The position numbers were made by a program, and so were the translations under genes. Under the pieces are notes generated by a model. The model had not been told where the DNA came from and made no database searches. It was given only the letters and a program-made list of their open reading frames with translations. 64,000 nt of DNA from Bryum argenteum (taxonomy: Eukaryota > Streptophyta > Bryopsida > Bryales > Bryaceae), in NCBI GenBank assembly GCA_037043015.1, contig CM073321.1, positions 34,450,101-34,514,100 on the forward strand, in the 5' to 3' direction. Of this stretch, positions 12,334 to 24,735 are shown one piece after another; the first letter of the stretch is position 1, and every line of letters starts with the position of its first letter.

Positions 12334-12955
12334 GGAGCTAAGTGCAAAGAGGTGATGAATGCATAAGAGGCAATTGATACAAAGGGCAGAGCTCCTCTCA
12401 AAGGTAGTAAGTCAAACTTTTGATTTAAGTTTTCATTCGAATGTTTGTTAATTCTTAGCATGTTTGAACCTGTGTACCCAATCTACATTGTAGAACGTGA
12501 AGTTGTGGATTGAGTGTAAATTACGGTTAAGGTTAATTTGTACAATGAGGCGACAGGCTTTGCTCATAGTGGTGAGGGTGTGTAGAATGGGTGAAAGTTT
12601 TTGTATCAACAACCTATATGTCGTATTGTTGGGTGTATAGTAGGTAATAGGTGGAGAGTCTAAGTACAGTGGTGTGCTTCAAACTTGCACATTTATACTT
12701 TCTGGAACTCTGTGAATTCTATTTAGGTACAACTTAGATACTCTTGTAGCCTGTTCTGGTTTTATGGTACAAATTCAAGTACGCTGAACTGCGCAATAAG
12801 TACTGTCATATAATTGGGGATTCGTAAAAGTACTAGTCATATACACTTTTGTATATGGTGTACAAAACTATCTTTGATGTGTATGATAAGAGTACATATA
12901 ATTCTGTTATTATATTTGTATAGTTTAGAAAGTAATATTCACATGTACTAATTAC

Positions 12956-13303
12956 ATGAGATGTTGTTGTGGTGTACACTTGTACTTTTTAGGTTGCCTC
13001 TTAATTCAGTTTATTGTTTGCGGACGGTTATCTGTGTTTCTAAAGTCCAGCTTCAAGGGCATTCAACTTAATATGAATACCTCCAAGCCAATGATACGCA
13101 CTTTCAAAGCTGAGAATTTGGGTGGTAGGGCCAACAGTGACGACTGTAACGCGGTGCCAAACACAAATTCCACAATTGCACAAACTCCCGCGACGCTCTT
13201 GGTCAATCTAAATGTCGAGCTTGCCCTAGAAAACCTAGCAGAGTGTGGTGCAGCAAAACCAATGCCAGCTAGAGTGCCCAAGGCACGTCTCAATGCCCCA
13301 TGA
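12956..13303 (+). CDS. Hypothetical short open frame
   Basis: An open frame of 115 codons ending at 13303. The part from Met at 13072 on is polar, Asn/Ala/Lys-rich (NTSKPMIRTFKAENLGG). No domain is recognised. It could be the C-terminal tail of the RING-like fragment upstream or chance. There is no splice or homology support within the window. Confidence 0.2.
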   Translation: MRCCCGVHLYFLGCLLIQFIVCGRLSVFLKSSFKGIQLNMNTSKPMIRTFKAENLGGRANSDDCNAVPNTNSTIAQTPATLLVNLNVELALENLAECGAAKPMPARVPKARLNAP

Positions 13304-13485
13304 CAAGCGTAACTCACCTTCAAAATCAGAGTACAATTTCTTTGACAAATGGAATGTGGTTGCATACTTTTCTTCCCTTAACGGTATGGATACACTCATC
13401 TAAGGTATGTAGTTCTTTTTAGTGGAAGGTGTAGTGAGAGACACCCCTACAGATTGCTTACGCCCAAGCTGGACGTAGTCAGGGT

Positions 13486-13519
13486 GTGAGCTTAGAGTTT
13501 AGAGCGGTGAGCGGTGAGG
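13486..13519. repeat. Candidate terminal repeat (right end of module A)
   Basis: gtgtgagc, a short spacer, then agagcggtgagcggtgag. Nearly the same string (gtgtgagcggagagcggtgagc) occurs at 63673-63694, at the right edge of module C. A reads rightward and C leftward, so a shared right edge in the same + orientation is what terminal inverted repeats would give. No matching left ends were found. Confidence 0.3.
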
Positions 13520-13960
13520 ACAAAATTTTTTATTTTAGAGCGGTGATTTTGTGTTTTTAGTGAAAAAAAATTATAATTTGTTTCTAATTCATACTTGAGG
13601 AATATTTCTAGGAATATTTGAATATTCTAATATTCTTGACTTATTACCGTGGATTTTGGACCCTAACCCGTGGAATTAGGTGATGTAATTCTGAAATTAT
13701 GCATTCGTTAGTTGCATATAAAGACATTCCTAGATTCAAACGATAAGATTACATGTGCATGATAACTACTTACAAGCATAAAATCTGTTAAATAGGAGCG
13801 GAGATTTTGGAACATGTACAATTATATATATTGATTTTCACTAACTTGTGAAATCATACTACATAAGATAGGAAAGACACAATATTATAGTATAACATAT
13901 AGAGTATGTGTAGGGTGTCCTCTAGTCTCTTGCATGGTCTAGGACGCCACACTCTAGAAT
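13520..13960. other. AT-rich spacer
   Basis: Non-coding. It contains aatatttctaggaatatttgaatattct, a small self-complementary stretch near 13601-13630, and nothing else recognised. Confidence 0.4.
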
Positions 13961-16900
13961 CTATTTCACCTCACTGAAACTGAAGGTAGGCGCGTGGATA
14001 AAAAGGTGGCTATTGGCATCAAAATTACACACCCTAACAAAGATGTAGTAAAGGTGCTTACAGGGTCTATATGGACATCTTTTCCTACCCAACTAAGCAA
14101 TTGTGTCCTTCATCACTAGGCATGTACAATTAGGCAATGCACTTATTGAAAGTTTATAAACTGACCCTGAATCTGACTCCAAGTCGACAATACAACCAAA
14201 ACCAAGCTGCGGTATCATGGTCACCTTGAGTTTGCTGGCTTGCAAAGGCCGAGCCGAATCGACGCCCTTCATCAACTTTAGTGTTGCAGAAGTGACTTGA
14301 CGAAGATTATTGGATTTTCTTGATTTGGGGAAGATGTTTGCATCGTCCGGCACTGGGATGTGTGACAGGTCTCGTGGAGGAACAATGTTATTAAATGTCC
14401 AGTTTATGGGCAAGCGCTCCTTTTATGAGAGTTGGAATCCTGCATTCTCCAACGCCTCGATTTTGCTACGTGTCAGATTTGTCCCTATTTTCACTGGCCA
14501 TACTGAAGGGATAGGTGGACAATCTTGGGTCCAAGAGAATTGCTCAACCCATCTCCGACAATAACCCTTTTCACACCTCTCAATATTGTCTGCACAGAAA
14601 AAGAATTGTTCTTCTACTTTGCGGTTGCGCTGAGGAGGCTGCCATATTCCAGTGTAAGTAGAAGGCGGAGTAGCCTTCCCGTTCTGGACTATGCGTGATT
14701 CACTTTTCTTCTTAGTCACTGCCATATTTGTCCAACAAGCCTTGGAAGATGTCTCCTTAAGTCGAGAAATGTGCCACAACCTCTCTTTAATCTTAGTCTC
14801 TTGAACCGCAGTCACGCGTTGGATACTCGGTCCCAAAGAACTAGATGGTTCGAGCAGGCATTCTTGAACTTCGTCTTCCTCGTAGATAGTACCCAAACTC
14901 ACTACACAAGCTAGGGTAACCCTTCTCCCGATTCGAGGACGTGGGAAGCTCACGGTGTCAGGTCGATGTGTTTTTTCTTCCGCTCCAATTGGAACATTTG
15001 TTTCTTTGCACCAAAGACCTCAGCTCCTTCCAAGTGGGCGTCACGTGTACAGAAAACTTGAGCTTCCGGAAAATTCAGTACTACCTTGTTGATATCTAAT
15101 GAATGTCCTGATCAATGAGCTTTGTGTTGGGCGGTGCAAACAGCTTTGTGACGGGCGGCGCAAAGTTGAATTTCCTCTACGCCATGCAGAAGACTTCTAA
15201 CTTATAAATTGTTTCTTTCAAAAATGTAATTTTAAAAATCAAAATACAGAAACATGATCATTTACCTATATAATGAAAATAATAAAACCAAATCATAAAT
15301 AAGTAATAAAAAGTATAGGTAAGGAAACTCACTAATTCATAAATCCACCCCATCGTCTGTAGCGGAAATGCCAGTAGGCAAGCCAATGGCCTAGGTGTTG
15401 GAGCCCACTTTCGGAAGTGGCGTTCGATGACAACCACCACGCTTTGATGGCCGAGTAACGAGTCTCAGCTTCTTCCATGGTGCTGGCGTCTTTGTACCGC
15501 TTTTAAAGAACCTTGTGTTGATCTTGTAGTTTGTGAACGATCTATTGTTTGGTGTGTTCTTCAAGGGACTGCGTCTAATAGAAGTAACACGTTCGTTGAC
15601 GGCCTTCATGGGGACTGTAGGGTTTCCCGACCCATAAATGATGCGCACAACATTCTAATTGGCTTGAGCATTGTCAACCATAAATCCTTGGAACTCGGGC
15701 TTTGGTACTTCGTGCGTAGCCATAACATGGTTTAGGTTCTTCCAAAATACAAGTTGAGCTTTCTTATCCTCGGATTGGACATTACAACACGCAATAGTTA
15801 GAATGCGTTGGTATCGACAGTCGTACACGTGGCACGCCATCGTGGTCCAGTTTTTGACTTGTTTGACGTGGTCAAACATCATCCAAGCGTAGGAAAGGTT
15901 GCGGCCAGGTTGCATTTGGCGGACAAGGTCAACACCACTAGCAGGGCCCACCTCGGACATCTTGAAAATGAAGACTTTGTCGGGGTCGTCTCCTTGGCGT
16001 GGGAACATGTTTCATTGCACAAAGGCCCAGTTGCTAAGCTCTCTGAGCTTGGTGATCCCATCCAGAACTCCATACTTGTGCAAATATTTGAAAGTGTAGA
16101 CACGGTGCCGTATGGCAGGAGAGTTCAACTCTCTACATTGTTCGAAAACTGGCTCTAACTCTTGGAGAGAAAGCTGCGAGGTTATAGGATCACCTTCATC
16201 GCAGAGTAGGATATTTCCTAAAAGATCTTTGCTAGTTTCCATGACAATTTTGGAAAATGTTCCTTGGGGATTTTGGTCGACATGCTCCTCTAATAACTCA
16301 TCTATCTTCTTTTTTGTGCATCTATACACTGACAGGGTGTTTGTGGGTACCAAGATGAATACAAGCACGCTCCTAATCATCATTCCCAATGACATAGAAG
16401 ATTCTAGCGGAGCACTGAGCAACAGAGACTGGAGGTTCTTTGCAAATCTTACAAACAATGATGGAGGATAATGATTGTACTTCACCAACCGCAAATGAAT
16501 CTTTGGTAATGCCTTCCAACTCCACCTCGTTTACTCTTGCAGTCTGATCCGGTCGTTCCAAGAAATCGCAATATTGATTGTGGCAGTGCAAATGGTCCAC
16601 ACAACTTGAATCGCGAAAGGATAAGCCAAGGGTGTTGCTGATGTTTGTGGTCATTGTTCTCGTCCACACATGGCCATCGCAGCGCTTGTCCATTCCTTCC
16701 ATAGACTTGGCATTTCTATAAACAGATGAGGGGGTAATGGGAGGTAGGATGTATAGAACATCTCTATTGAAAGACGGAGGAGGTGTTGGGGTACAGATAG
16801 TAAGGATGGTTTCAAAGTTGATTTTCTTCAAGATAGTTTTGCTACCTGACATAGAACTGAGTTTTAGAAGAAAAGGTAGAATTTTTTTGGGTTTTCTGGT

Positions 16901-17491
16901 CTGTGACAATATTGTAAAGGGCGAAGGACTTAAATCCAGAGAGGGGATTGAAACTGAACTCGGAGAAGGGAGCTTCGACGCAGGGCGACAGGTTTCAACG
17001 GGTGATGTTTTTTCGTCGCTAGAGGAATCTGACAAATCTATACTAACGCGACGGCCTCGTTTGATTTTGACACGAGCTAGGAACAGAGCTGCATTTGTAA
17101 TAGCATAAGAAGTATGAGGAGCTAAAAGAACAGTACTTGCGTTTATGACGGACTCTGTAATTCCATAGAGGCGGTATTTGCCTGGTCTAGGCTTCCAAAT
17201 ACTTTTGTTGTTATTATGAAGCACATGGGCTTTGAACACGGAGTATTGAACATGAAGAGAAGCTGGGTCGAGGACCTCGGGTTCTAACCATAAAGAAGAC
17301 TCGTCATATCCAAACTGAAGGGCAAGCCATTGGAGAGTGACAAGAGCCACGCCAGCTGGCCCAGGTGGAATGTGTGTAGCAGCGGTCGAAATGCTGGAAT
17401 CAATCTCTATGACGTTCAGAATGGAATCCATTGTGCTTAATGGCAAACGATAGGAGATGTGTTGTGTGAAGGTGAGAGAAAGTGAAACCAT
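13961..17491 (-). pseudogene. MULE-like transposase with SWIM zinc finger, decayed
   Basis: Long minus-strand gene in several frames. The N-terminal part (17491-16373; a second Met lies at 17431) contains a basic/Ser-rich linker (RGRRVSIDLSDSSSDEK), then a CDGHVWT segment and a Cys/His cluster (CVDHLHCHNQYCDF, CKICKEPP). The frame shifts near 16375 and continues to a TGA at 16012-16014. It then reads on in frame through the transposase core (MACHVYDCRYQRILTIAC, FWKNLNHVM, GFMVDNAQAN). There a TAG replaces the expected Trp before NVVRIIYGSGNPTVPM. More disruption follows near 15.6-15.3 kb (HWLAYWHFRYRRWGG is readable). The C-terminal part (about 14990-13961) ends in a SWIM finger: C-x-C (NCTCLVMKD), a TAG at 14093-14095, then CKHLYYIF (C-x-H). 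The order MULE core, then SWIM, is typical of plant Mutator-derived proteins. Confidence 0.75.
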
Positions 17492-17860
17492 ATGTTTGAA
17501 GGAATTTATAATAGAAAGAAGAGGCTACTAAAAGTCCCTATTTAGTAGAATATGACGGTAGCGTTAGTAAGTAATAATTGACTCGTACATGAAGTGTATT
17601 AATTACCTAGTTGGTTTGTTTCATGAAATGAGATCACGTTAGACTTTGGGCAAGATTAAACATGATTGTCGGACCCCGTTTTTTTCGATTTTTGGCCATT
17701 ATGTTCTAATGCGCATTAAGAATAAGTATAGTGTCTAGAATCCGACCTATGTATTTGCTAAGCCGTATACTATAAGGCAATTACGTTTTTACAAATAAAG
17801 GAATTAGTTAAACTCTAGTTTATGTTAAGTAGGACGGATTTGCCAATCCGTACTCTGTCC
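17492..17860. other. Upstream spacer of the MULE-like gene
   Basis: AT-rich spacer, possibly the 5' flank of the minus-strand transposase gene. At 17668 the string tgtcggaccccg resembles the TG start of many plant LTRs, but no second copy was found. Confidence 0.3.
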
Positions 17861-20810
17861 CCGTACGGCTAGGACGTGCTGTCAGAGGACGGATTAGGAG
17901 TTATGATGGTAGGTGAAGGACGGAGTGGCGAAGAATTTAATAATGGCGAGAAATCTAGAAGGCGACTCCGTACGGGGAGGACAATTATGGCGGCGGACCA
18001 TGTCATGATGGTCGGACTTAACTCCGGCCCCCTCGATATAAGGCAACCCGTCCGCCCTTGTCGTCACCTGCCTCCTCGTTTTCTGCGCCCCTTGTCGTCT
18101 TGCGCTCCTGCCCTCCGTCTTTCTGCTTTCCGTCCTTAGCTGCGATCCGGCCCACTGGCCGACCTCAGCCCGGCGACTCTCTATTTCCTTGCGCACTTCT
18201 TTCCGATGGCAGGAACGGCGTCCGCTTCCGCTCAGGAGCAAGAGGAGCTGAAGATTTCCATTAAGCTCGTGTCGCCGTGTATTCCGATCGAGGAGAATGA
18301 GAAGAAGTCCTTGACGGAAGACCTCGAGAGGATGGGGTTAGCCGGCCTGCTGGATACGCCCTGGGGATTGCGCGACGCGGAGATGGTGCGCGAGATCAAG
18401 GTCGGCGCGCCAAACCAGTTCGAGGGGACGGTTAGAGGGAAGCCGGCTTCCTGGACGGCCGAGAAAGATCGAGAGTCATTTACGGCCGACCGTAAACAAC
18501 GGAGTAGGGTTGTGCGGCCGGAAACACAAGTGGGCGAAGAAGGCGTTCCACGGGATCCACACAAGAACAATGGCTACTCGATCGAGGATTGCAGGAATCC
18601 GGGGAGCACGCCGTCATCAAGTTTTTGGCGCCGATTATTCACGGAGAGAAGCCGCACCGGATCACCGTACGGCTGGCCAACACCGTCCTGGGCTCCTTGC
18701 GCGGCGAACGGGAGACGGACTGGGGGATGATCATCCGCGACTTAGTCGCCCGGCTTGCGGAAAACGTAGGTAAAACCCGTCCTAGCCCTATTACTCCTTT
18801 TCTTTACCACCTGTACAAGAAGGAGGAGGTGCTGACGGATGAGGAGGAGTCGAACTATGAGATCGCGCTGTCGTCGCAAAACAACGGCGTGTTCGAGTCA
18901 GAGGAGAGTACGGATAGCAAGGCCGTGTACTCGGAAGAGGAGGAGGACGAGGTCGGATCAGTCGAAGGGGACGTTCCACCCGACGCACCAGAGGAGCCGG
19001 CTCCGGAGGCAACCCCACCGCGGACGCGTCCAGAGGTAATCATCCTTCCGTCCCCGTCCCCTCCCACGAATCCGACCGAGGCCGGAACTCGACCGAGGGG
19101 ACAACCCTCGGGCGGTGGATGAAGGGGAAGTTACGGCCGATTGGGAGAACCCCATGAATCCGAACGACCCCCGACTCCCCCCACCTCTCAGTCCGTCCGC
19201 CAATCACCCGGATCCCATGAGGCGAGCATGGCACCACTTCACGGAAGCCAGGTGCCAGTACTTCCTCTACCAAGGACTGCTGGCGAAGCTATGCCAAGAA
19301 TTTGGAGTGAAGACGTTGCTGGAGGTCAAACAGAAGTGGGACTCCAAACCGGACGAGGAGCAGTTCCGACAGACGGAGAAGCAAGTGACCAAGCTAATCC
19401 TGGAGAATAGGCGTCTTCGCGAGACGGTCGGGAGAAGGAGGAGGAACTCTTGGTCGGAAGGCGGGCCGTAATCACGGCAAACGAGCGGTCGTAAAGCTCG
19501 TGGAAATCTGCGAGGTTCCGGCCGAAGTCTTTGCGAGAGGGCGAACCTGTTCGAGGCCGGAATCACGGAGTCGGAGGTTTTCAAGGTAGAGACATTCAAG
19601 AAATTCCTCTTGGCGGCGAAGACGTACGCCACGAAAGTTGAGAAGAGCAACGCGGAAGTCAAAGTGCTCCTCGACGCCGTCCGGGGAGCGAGATGAAGGA
19701 GGTAGTGATGCCGGCCTTCACTTCTACTCCGGCCAAGACCCGCGGCGGATCTGGACGAGGGACGGATCTTGGGCCCTCGGTCCGACCGACACGAAGGGCA
19801 AGGCGAAGGTGAAGACGGAGTCGGATGCACCCGCCCGCCAGACTCGCCCGGCCAAGAACACGCGCATCGCGAAGAGGAAGCTCACGGCCGAGGAATACGA
19901 GAAGTCTCCCGGGCGTAGAAGCTTCACGACATCGGCCTCGAGCATTCCGAAGAGGAAGAGTTGAAGAGCGGGGACGAGACTAACTCCAGCGAGGACGAGT
20001 ACGTGATCACCGACACGGGCAAGATAGTGAAGGCAGGACGTATCGCAGCGATGCCACTCAAGCGGCCCAAGCACGGAGTTAGTTCGCGAAGAAAGAGGTA
20101 GGACGTCTTAGAGGCCGGCGATCAAAGGGCGGCGAGTTAGGAGGTCGGATTGGTATCCGTCCTAGGCCGATATAGTGTTTTCTTTTTGGGAATGCGTGCC
20201 GCTTTTTGAGGAGTAGGCCTGGTAGGCGGCGCCGCAATCCGATTAGGGATCTAAGTCGTTGACTTAGAAGTACTTATAGGTGGGAGTTTTGTCCACCAAA
20301 GCATTCCTTTGCTTGAGTGTTAATCGAACCTTCTTATGCGCATATTCGGTGTGATCATTTCCCTGTCTCCTTTTCAGTTGAGTGCTTGGAAAGCCGGATC
20401 TACCTTGTGTGTTGTGAGTTGGGAGTTAGGAATCCGGATTCTTTGTTAGATCGTTTCGTGGAGTTGAAGTCGGGTTGGGCGTATTCTTGAGTGCCTTGTG
20501 TCTTGAACTGGTCCAGGTGTGCGGGAGAGGGGAAGCTATTTGTGGTAAACACTTACGGCCGGGAGGGTGCAGGGAGTAGAGTGTGTGAGGCGGATTCCAA
20601 TCCGACCTCGGTATCCTGACTTGGGTTCCTCTGTAGTCTCGGAGGACGGATCAAGCGCGAGACGTGACCGAGAATACGTGTAGACGTCTTCTAGCCGGAT
20701 TTGGAGCTCTTGGAGTCTGTCATTGTAGTAAGGGTGATAGGGTAACGGGGACGGCTGCGTGACCTGCTAGTTCGGACGGATAGGACGGATTAGTTGTGAG
20801 GACGTAATGT
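17860..20810 (+). mobile_element. GC-rich, CGGA-rich element-like segment
   Basis: Sharp rise in GC content with very frequent cggac/cggat and ccg motifs, unlike both flanks. A TATA-like gatataagg lies at about 18035-18045, some 160 bp before the first Met (18206). The segment carries one decayed long coding region (see 18206-19964) and then about 800 bp of non-coding DNA with the same word usage. It resembles a non-autonomous retroelement or foreign insertion. No LTR pair, primer-binding site or reverse transcriptase was found. Confidence 0.4.
18206..19964 (+). pseudogene. Acidic/coiled-coil gag-like protein, frameshifted
   Basis: Frames 18206-18730, 18589-19122, 19115-19471 and a reading near 19550-19695 appear to be pieces of one protein. 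The N-terminus (ELKISIKLVSPCIPIEENEK, then LAGLLDTPWGLRDAE) leads to DWGMIIRDLVARLAENVG and ITPFLYHLYKKEEVLT. After this come a Glu/Asp-rich linker, a Pro-rich linker, a coiled coil (QTEKQVTKLILENRRLRE), a second helical block (TFKKFLLAAKTYATKVEK) and a basic tail (KRKLTAEEYEK). The helical core, acidic and proline linkers and coiled coil suggest a capsid/gag-like or plant-mobile-domain-like ORF. I do not recognise the family with certainty. At least two frameshifts are implied (near 18.55 and 19.43 kb). Confidence 0.4.
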
Positions 20811-21369
20811 GTGCCTTAGTATGTGTGTGTGTGTGTAGAGTCTAAGTGTGGAAGTTTCCGCCACGATAAACATAAGGGAAAGAGTCTTTGTGCATCCCCT
20901 CTTGCAAAGGGATACCCTTGCCCTGCAAGGCAAAAACATAAGTTAGGACTAGAAACGTTTGTGGGTTTGGTTGTTTTAGCACTACTTGTCTTGGTCACTT
21001 CACAGAATCCCTGGAACGATACACGAGTCACCTGAACACGGGTTTTACACCAATAAACGTGTAAGGGAAGATAAAGTGAATACATGGCATCCGACAATGA
21101 TCATTAAATTGTGCGGTCTTTAATTTCGGAAAAGTGACGGCGGCCGTCTTTGTCTGAGTAGGTGGATGTATATTTAAAAATCGGATTAGCATCATCTGTC
21201 GGATACCGTCATATATGGCACTTTGCGAGCCGTCATTGCAGTTGCTATAATTAATGATCAAATAAAGATACTAGGTCTTTCGCATGGTAGTCGAAAGTGT
21301 TTAAATAGATGGAGGACGACAATATTGTCTATTGTGTTTTTGGAGATTCAGGATTTGAGTCCATTCTAG

Positions 21370-22116
21370 TTGTGTGTGATTCTACAACAACCTGAGGTCA
21401 TAGATGCTGTGAGCCACGGATCTGAGAGATCGAATGAGAGTATGCCTAAGAAAAAGAAAAGAAGAAGTGGGACAAGGTTTAGTAATACCGAAGCGCTGAA
21501 GCGAAGCGCTTTGTGTAAGGAGGGAGTTTTTCGGTCTAGTGGAGACGAGCGTGGCCCTACTGATATCGACGGCGACGAGGAAGAGATCGGGCTACATTTT
21601 GGAGGAGTGTGAAAATGCGCTCTATCAATCTTGACACAGTTGTCGAGATTGCATAGATGGGGAGATCTGAAGGATTATCGGAGTAGAAAAACATAGTCAA
21701 AGAGTTAGAGCGTGGAAGACGGACCTCAATATCATGCGAGTCTTTGAGTTATTACATTGGTGGTGATGGTGTTCCGGCGATTCTAAAAGACAGGTTCGTT
21801 AGTAACTCAAAGTTTGGACGTTGGAAAGTGTATACTTTGTGGTAATTGACATATTTGTTTGAAAACTAGGATGATGCAGGTAGGACTTACAAAGATGATG
21901 GGGATGAAAATGTAAGCGTTGGCGATGATGAGAAGCATGGTAAAGATAGCCTCGATGACGAAGAGAGAATAGATCCATTGAAAGATTTCATTGCTTCAGA
22001 AAAAGAAAAGGACAGCAATGATCGAGATTTAGAGGAGGTGGTAACCGATATGTCCTTTTTTTATAGTGTCATGAATGAAACCGGGCCTATCTTAGCCTTT
22101 ACCTCTTTAGTCTAGA
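21370..22116 (+). pseudogene. Unrecognised acidic nuclear-type protein, two possible exons
   Basis: A first open frame (21370-21612) contains the basic string PKKKKRRSGTRF, which looks like a nuclear localisation signal, and an acidic tail. A second open stretch without Met, from about 21871 to a TAG near 22116, begins after a possible acceptor (gaaaactag). It is strongly Asp/Glu/Lys-rich (DDEKHGKDSLDDEERID). Both may be exons of one low-complexity protein. No domain is recognised and the pairing is inference. Confidence 0.25.
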
Positions 22117-22186
22117 CGTTATGTACTGTCATTATCCTATGCAATTGGAAAATTGGATTTATAATTTTTTTAGCTTGAAAAATATG

Positions 22187-22740
22187 TCAATCTATTTTGT
22201 ATATTTTATTATTGTATACAATTTTCCATACTTGTAAAGTTCTTTCTGTACACGTAAATGACATGTTTCTCAGACAATACATAGATGACATGTTACTCAA
22301 ACGATAGGAATATAAATACTTGACTTCTTTCTCAGTTAATGCAATTTCTTTTACGTTTGGTAGCATAGAAACTTTTATTTTTTGTTCCGGTTGGACGAGG
22401 TCCGTAGTCACTGGCTCGGCGGGGCCGGTAAAGCTGGCTCGCCGGGGGCCGGTGAGGCTGACTCGGCATGGCCGTTAAAGCTGGTCGTCAGGGGTTGATA
22501 AGGCGGGCTCGGGGGGCGGTATCGCTGGCTTGCCGACGGCCATCATGAGTGATCAGAGAACGCCGAAACCCTAGCGCCTGCCTCAGAAGCGCAGCATAGT
22601 GCTCCTGCTCGGCATTTTATTTTTGGAGTATAGTTCGATAAAGCACTGACAAAAAAAGATGCCGGTAGAGAATAGAATGGAGAATTCAAATGTTTGTCTT
22701 GTAGTGGAATCTGTGTGAGAAACTATATGTATACTTTCTC
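22187..22740. other. Spacer with short GC-rich repeats
   Basis: Between the acidic exons. From about 22405 to 22545 a roughly 33-bp motif (ggctcg.cgggg.ccggt(g/a)a(g/a)gctgg) is repeated three to four times. No gene seen. Confidence 0.4.
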
Positions 22741-22785
22741 AAATAGTAGTACAAATTGTATGGCGGAGTAGCGATTTCAGAGGAA

Positions 22786-22987
22786 GAAGAAATGGCGTAC
22801 GAAATTGAAGAGGAGGAGGGAGTGCGGAGCGGTGGGGAGAACGTCCAAATGGATCTGCAAAATGTGAGTACTGATTCAACAAAATCTAGCTTCTTTTCCG
22901 ATTTCTACAGAGCTCATTGTTATGCTCCTAGAGAACCACTTAAATCTCGAACGGAGCTTGAGAACTTCTATTCTACAGGTTGTAAGG
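22786..22987 (+). CDS. Acidic exon, unrecognised
   Basis: Within a frame from 22756, a Glu-rich segment (EEEEMAYEIEEEEG) is followed by FFSDFYRAHCYAPREPLKSR and TELENFYSTGCK. A donor-like gtatgc follows immediately at 22988. No known family. It could be an exon of the same gene as the acidic frames at 21.4-22.1 kb. Confidence 0.25.
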
Positions 22988-23236
22988 TATGCTCTTCTGG
23001 AACTTCAATGTTTGTTGTTCTTAGGTAAATTGATCACCATCGAATGTACATTTTGATAGGTCTTTGTCGACGAGCGTGCTACATTTCGGATTTCGGGTAC
23101 TGTTGATTATACTCACCGGTGGACCTTATTGTATCAAAGGGTGATGGCATACCCTGTAGCGAGGTGTCCTCTATGCTGTCCAGAGCTGCCCTGTACGGCT
23201 CCATCGTTGGTTATAATTGCTTTGGTTGCTAGTCCT

Positions 23237-23680
23237 GGGCCGGGTACTTCGGTTTTTTTTTTCATCACTCCCCTCAAAGCTCTTGTGCTCACTGTAATCT
23301 CTTCTGTGAGATCCCTCCTAGTCCTCGTTGCTTCACAAGGCTTCCTCGTGTTGAATGAGGCAAAGACAAGTTCAGTGTGTTGAAGGTCTTTGTGGATTTC
23401 TCCTAGGAGTGACAGACTTGCGTCCACGCAAGGCTGACCTCAGAAGGCCGGGTACTTTGTTTTTTTTTTATCACTCCCCCTCGATTCTCTTGTGTTCACT
23501 ATGATCTCTTCCGTGAGATCCCTGGTAGTCATGGTTGCTTCATAAGGCCTTTTCGAAGGCCTCCTTGTGTTTAATGAGGCGAAGACATTTCAGTATGTTG
23601 AAGGTTTTTGTGGATTTCTTTGGGGAGTAACAGACTTGCGTCGATGCAAGGCTGACCTCAGTGGGCCTGGTACTTTGTTT
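23237..23680. repeat. Tandem repeat of about 210 bp, two full units plus a stub
   Basis: Unit 1 is about 23237-23444 and unit 2 about 23445-23660; a third unit begins at 23661 (gggcctggtactttg) and breaks off near 23680. Each unit starts with a (g/t)gcc(g/t)ggtactt phrase and a T-run and ends with caaggctgacctcag. The Ty3/gypsy integrase frame stops matching its family exactly where the third unit ends. The repeat therefore forms the broken 3' end of that element. Confidence 0.8.
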
Positions 23681-24642
23681 CCGTGGCAACCAGGATGTAT
23701 TTGTATCCTTGTTTGGTGGCTGGTATTATTAGTCCCACAAAATCTAGACCCCACCGCTGAAATGGTCCCAATGGTTCTATGGATTTGAGGGGTACCTTTC
23801 TTTGATGTTGGAAATTAGTCATAGCAACTTGGCAAGCGTGGCAATTTTTCATATATGCAACTACATCCTTGTGTACCGTGGGCCACCAATATTTAGCAGC
23901 AAGTATTTTCTTTATCGTTGTTTTTGGTCCTTGATGTCCGCCTGCTGGGCCTACATGGAGGTTATCAATGATGTGTTGTTGATCCTCCGTGGGGATGTAG
24001 AGTCCGGTCTCGAAAGTGGCCCTCTTTTGATACAGCTTACCGTGGATCACCGTGTATGGCAATGTTGTCCTCACGAAGTTGATTTTGTGCGTGCCTGCTA
24101 TCCCTGTTGGTACCAGGCCTTGAAGTAAGTAGGCTATGATATCCTTTCTCCAATCATTTTGAGTTTCCGTAGTACCAAGGCTGGTGTCTAGTGCGGCAGC
24201 TTGGATATATGGTTCATTAAATGAGTCATCTATGCCTTCCTCGGTGGTGTTGGTATCCCTGGAGAGGTAGTCTGCCACTACGTGCTGCTTTCCTGGTACA
24301 AAGACCACCTCGAAGTCATACTGCATGAGAATCATGATCCCGAGCTACACGTCCGGTAATCAATGAGTCATTTACTAAGTACGATAAACTATGGTGATCA
24401 ACCATGAAGCGAAACATATTTCCTAGCAAGTAATGTCGAAATTTTTTGACTGCGTAGACCATGGCTAGTGCTTCTCTTCCCGTGGTTGGATAATTGCGTT
24501 CAGCCTGGTTCAACAATCTGTTAGCGTAGGCCACCGGCTGATCGTGTTTGTCGTAGATTTTTTGAGCTAACATGACCCCCACGGCGATCTCACTGGCATC
24601 TGTGTGGACGTGGAATGGCTTGGCCCAATTTGGAGCGAGCAA
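23680..24642 (-). pseudogene. RNase H and N-terminal integrase remnant
   Basis: RNase H: FHVHTDASEIAVGVML (first catalytic Asp), then TGREALAMVYAVKKFRHYL (Glu) and MVDHHSL. A frame change near 24320 leads to FVPGKQHVVADYLSRD. Integrase: the HHCC zinc-binding module is readable as LHVGPAGGHQG then CHACQ, with YWWPTVHKDV between. The start of the catalytic core is WGLDFVGLIIPATKQGYKYI, containing the first D of D-D-E. The remaining core is lost at the tandem repeat junction. Confidence 0.8.
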
Positions 24643-24735
24643 AATCGGGGCTTCTAAATAGGTTTGTTTAATTTTGTCCAGGGCGATTTGCGCGGCCGGT
24701 GTCCAATCTCTTGGGTATGAATATCCCGCATGATT

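Noticed and set aside
16737-17108. Plus-strand ORF over the MULE-like gene
   Set aside because: Antisense to the recognised minus-strand reading; no conserved features.
17668-18205. 5' LTR starting TGTCGGACCCC
   Set aside because: The end motif is LTR-like, but no second LTR, primer-binding site or pol was found, and only a short leader precedes the coding frame.
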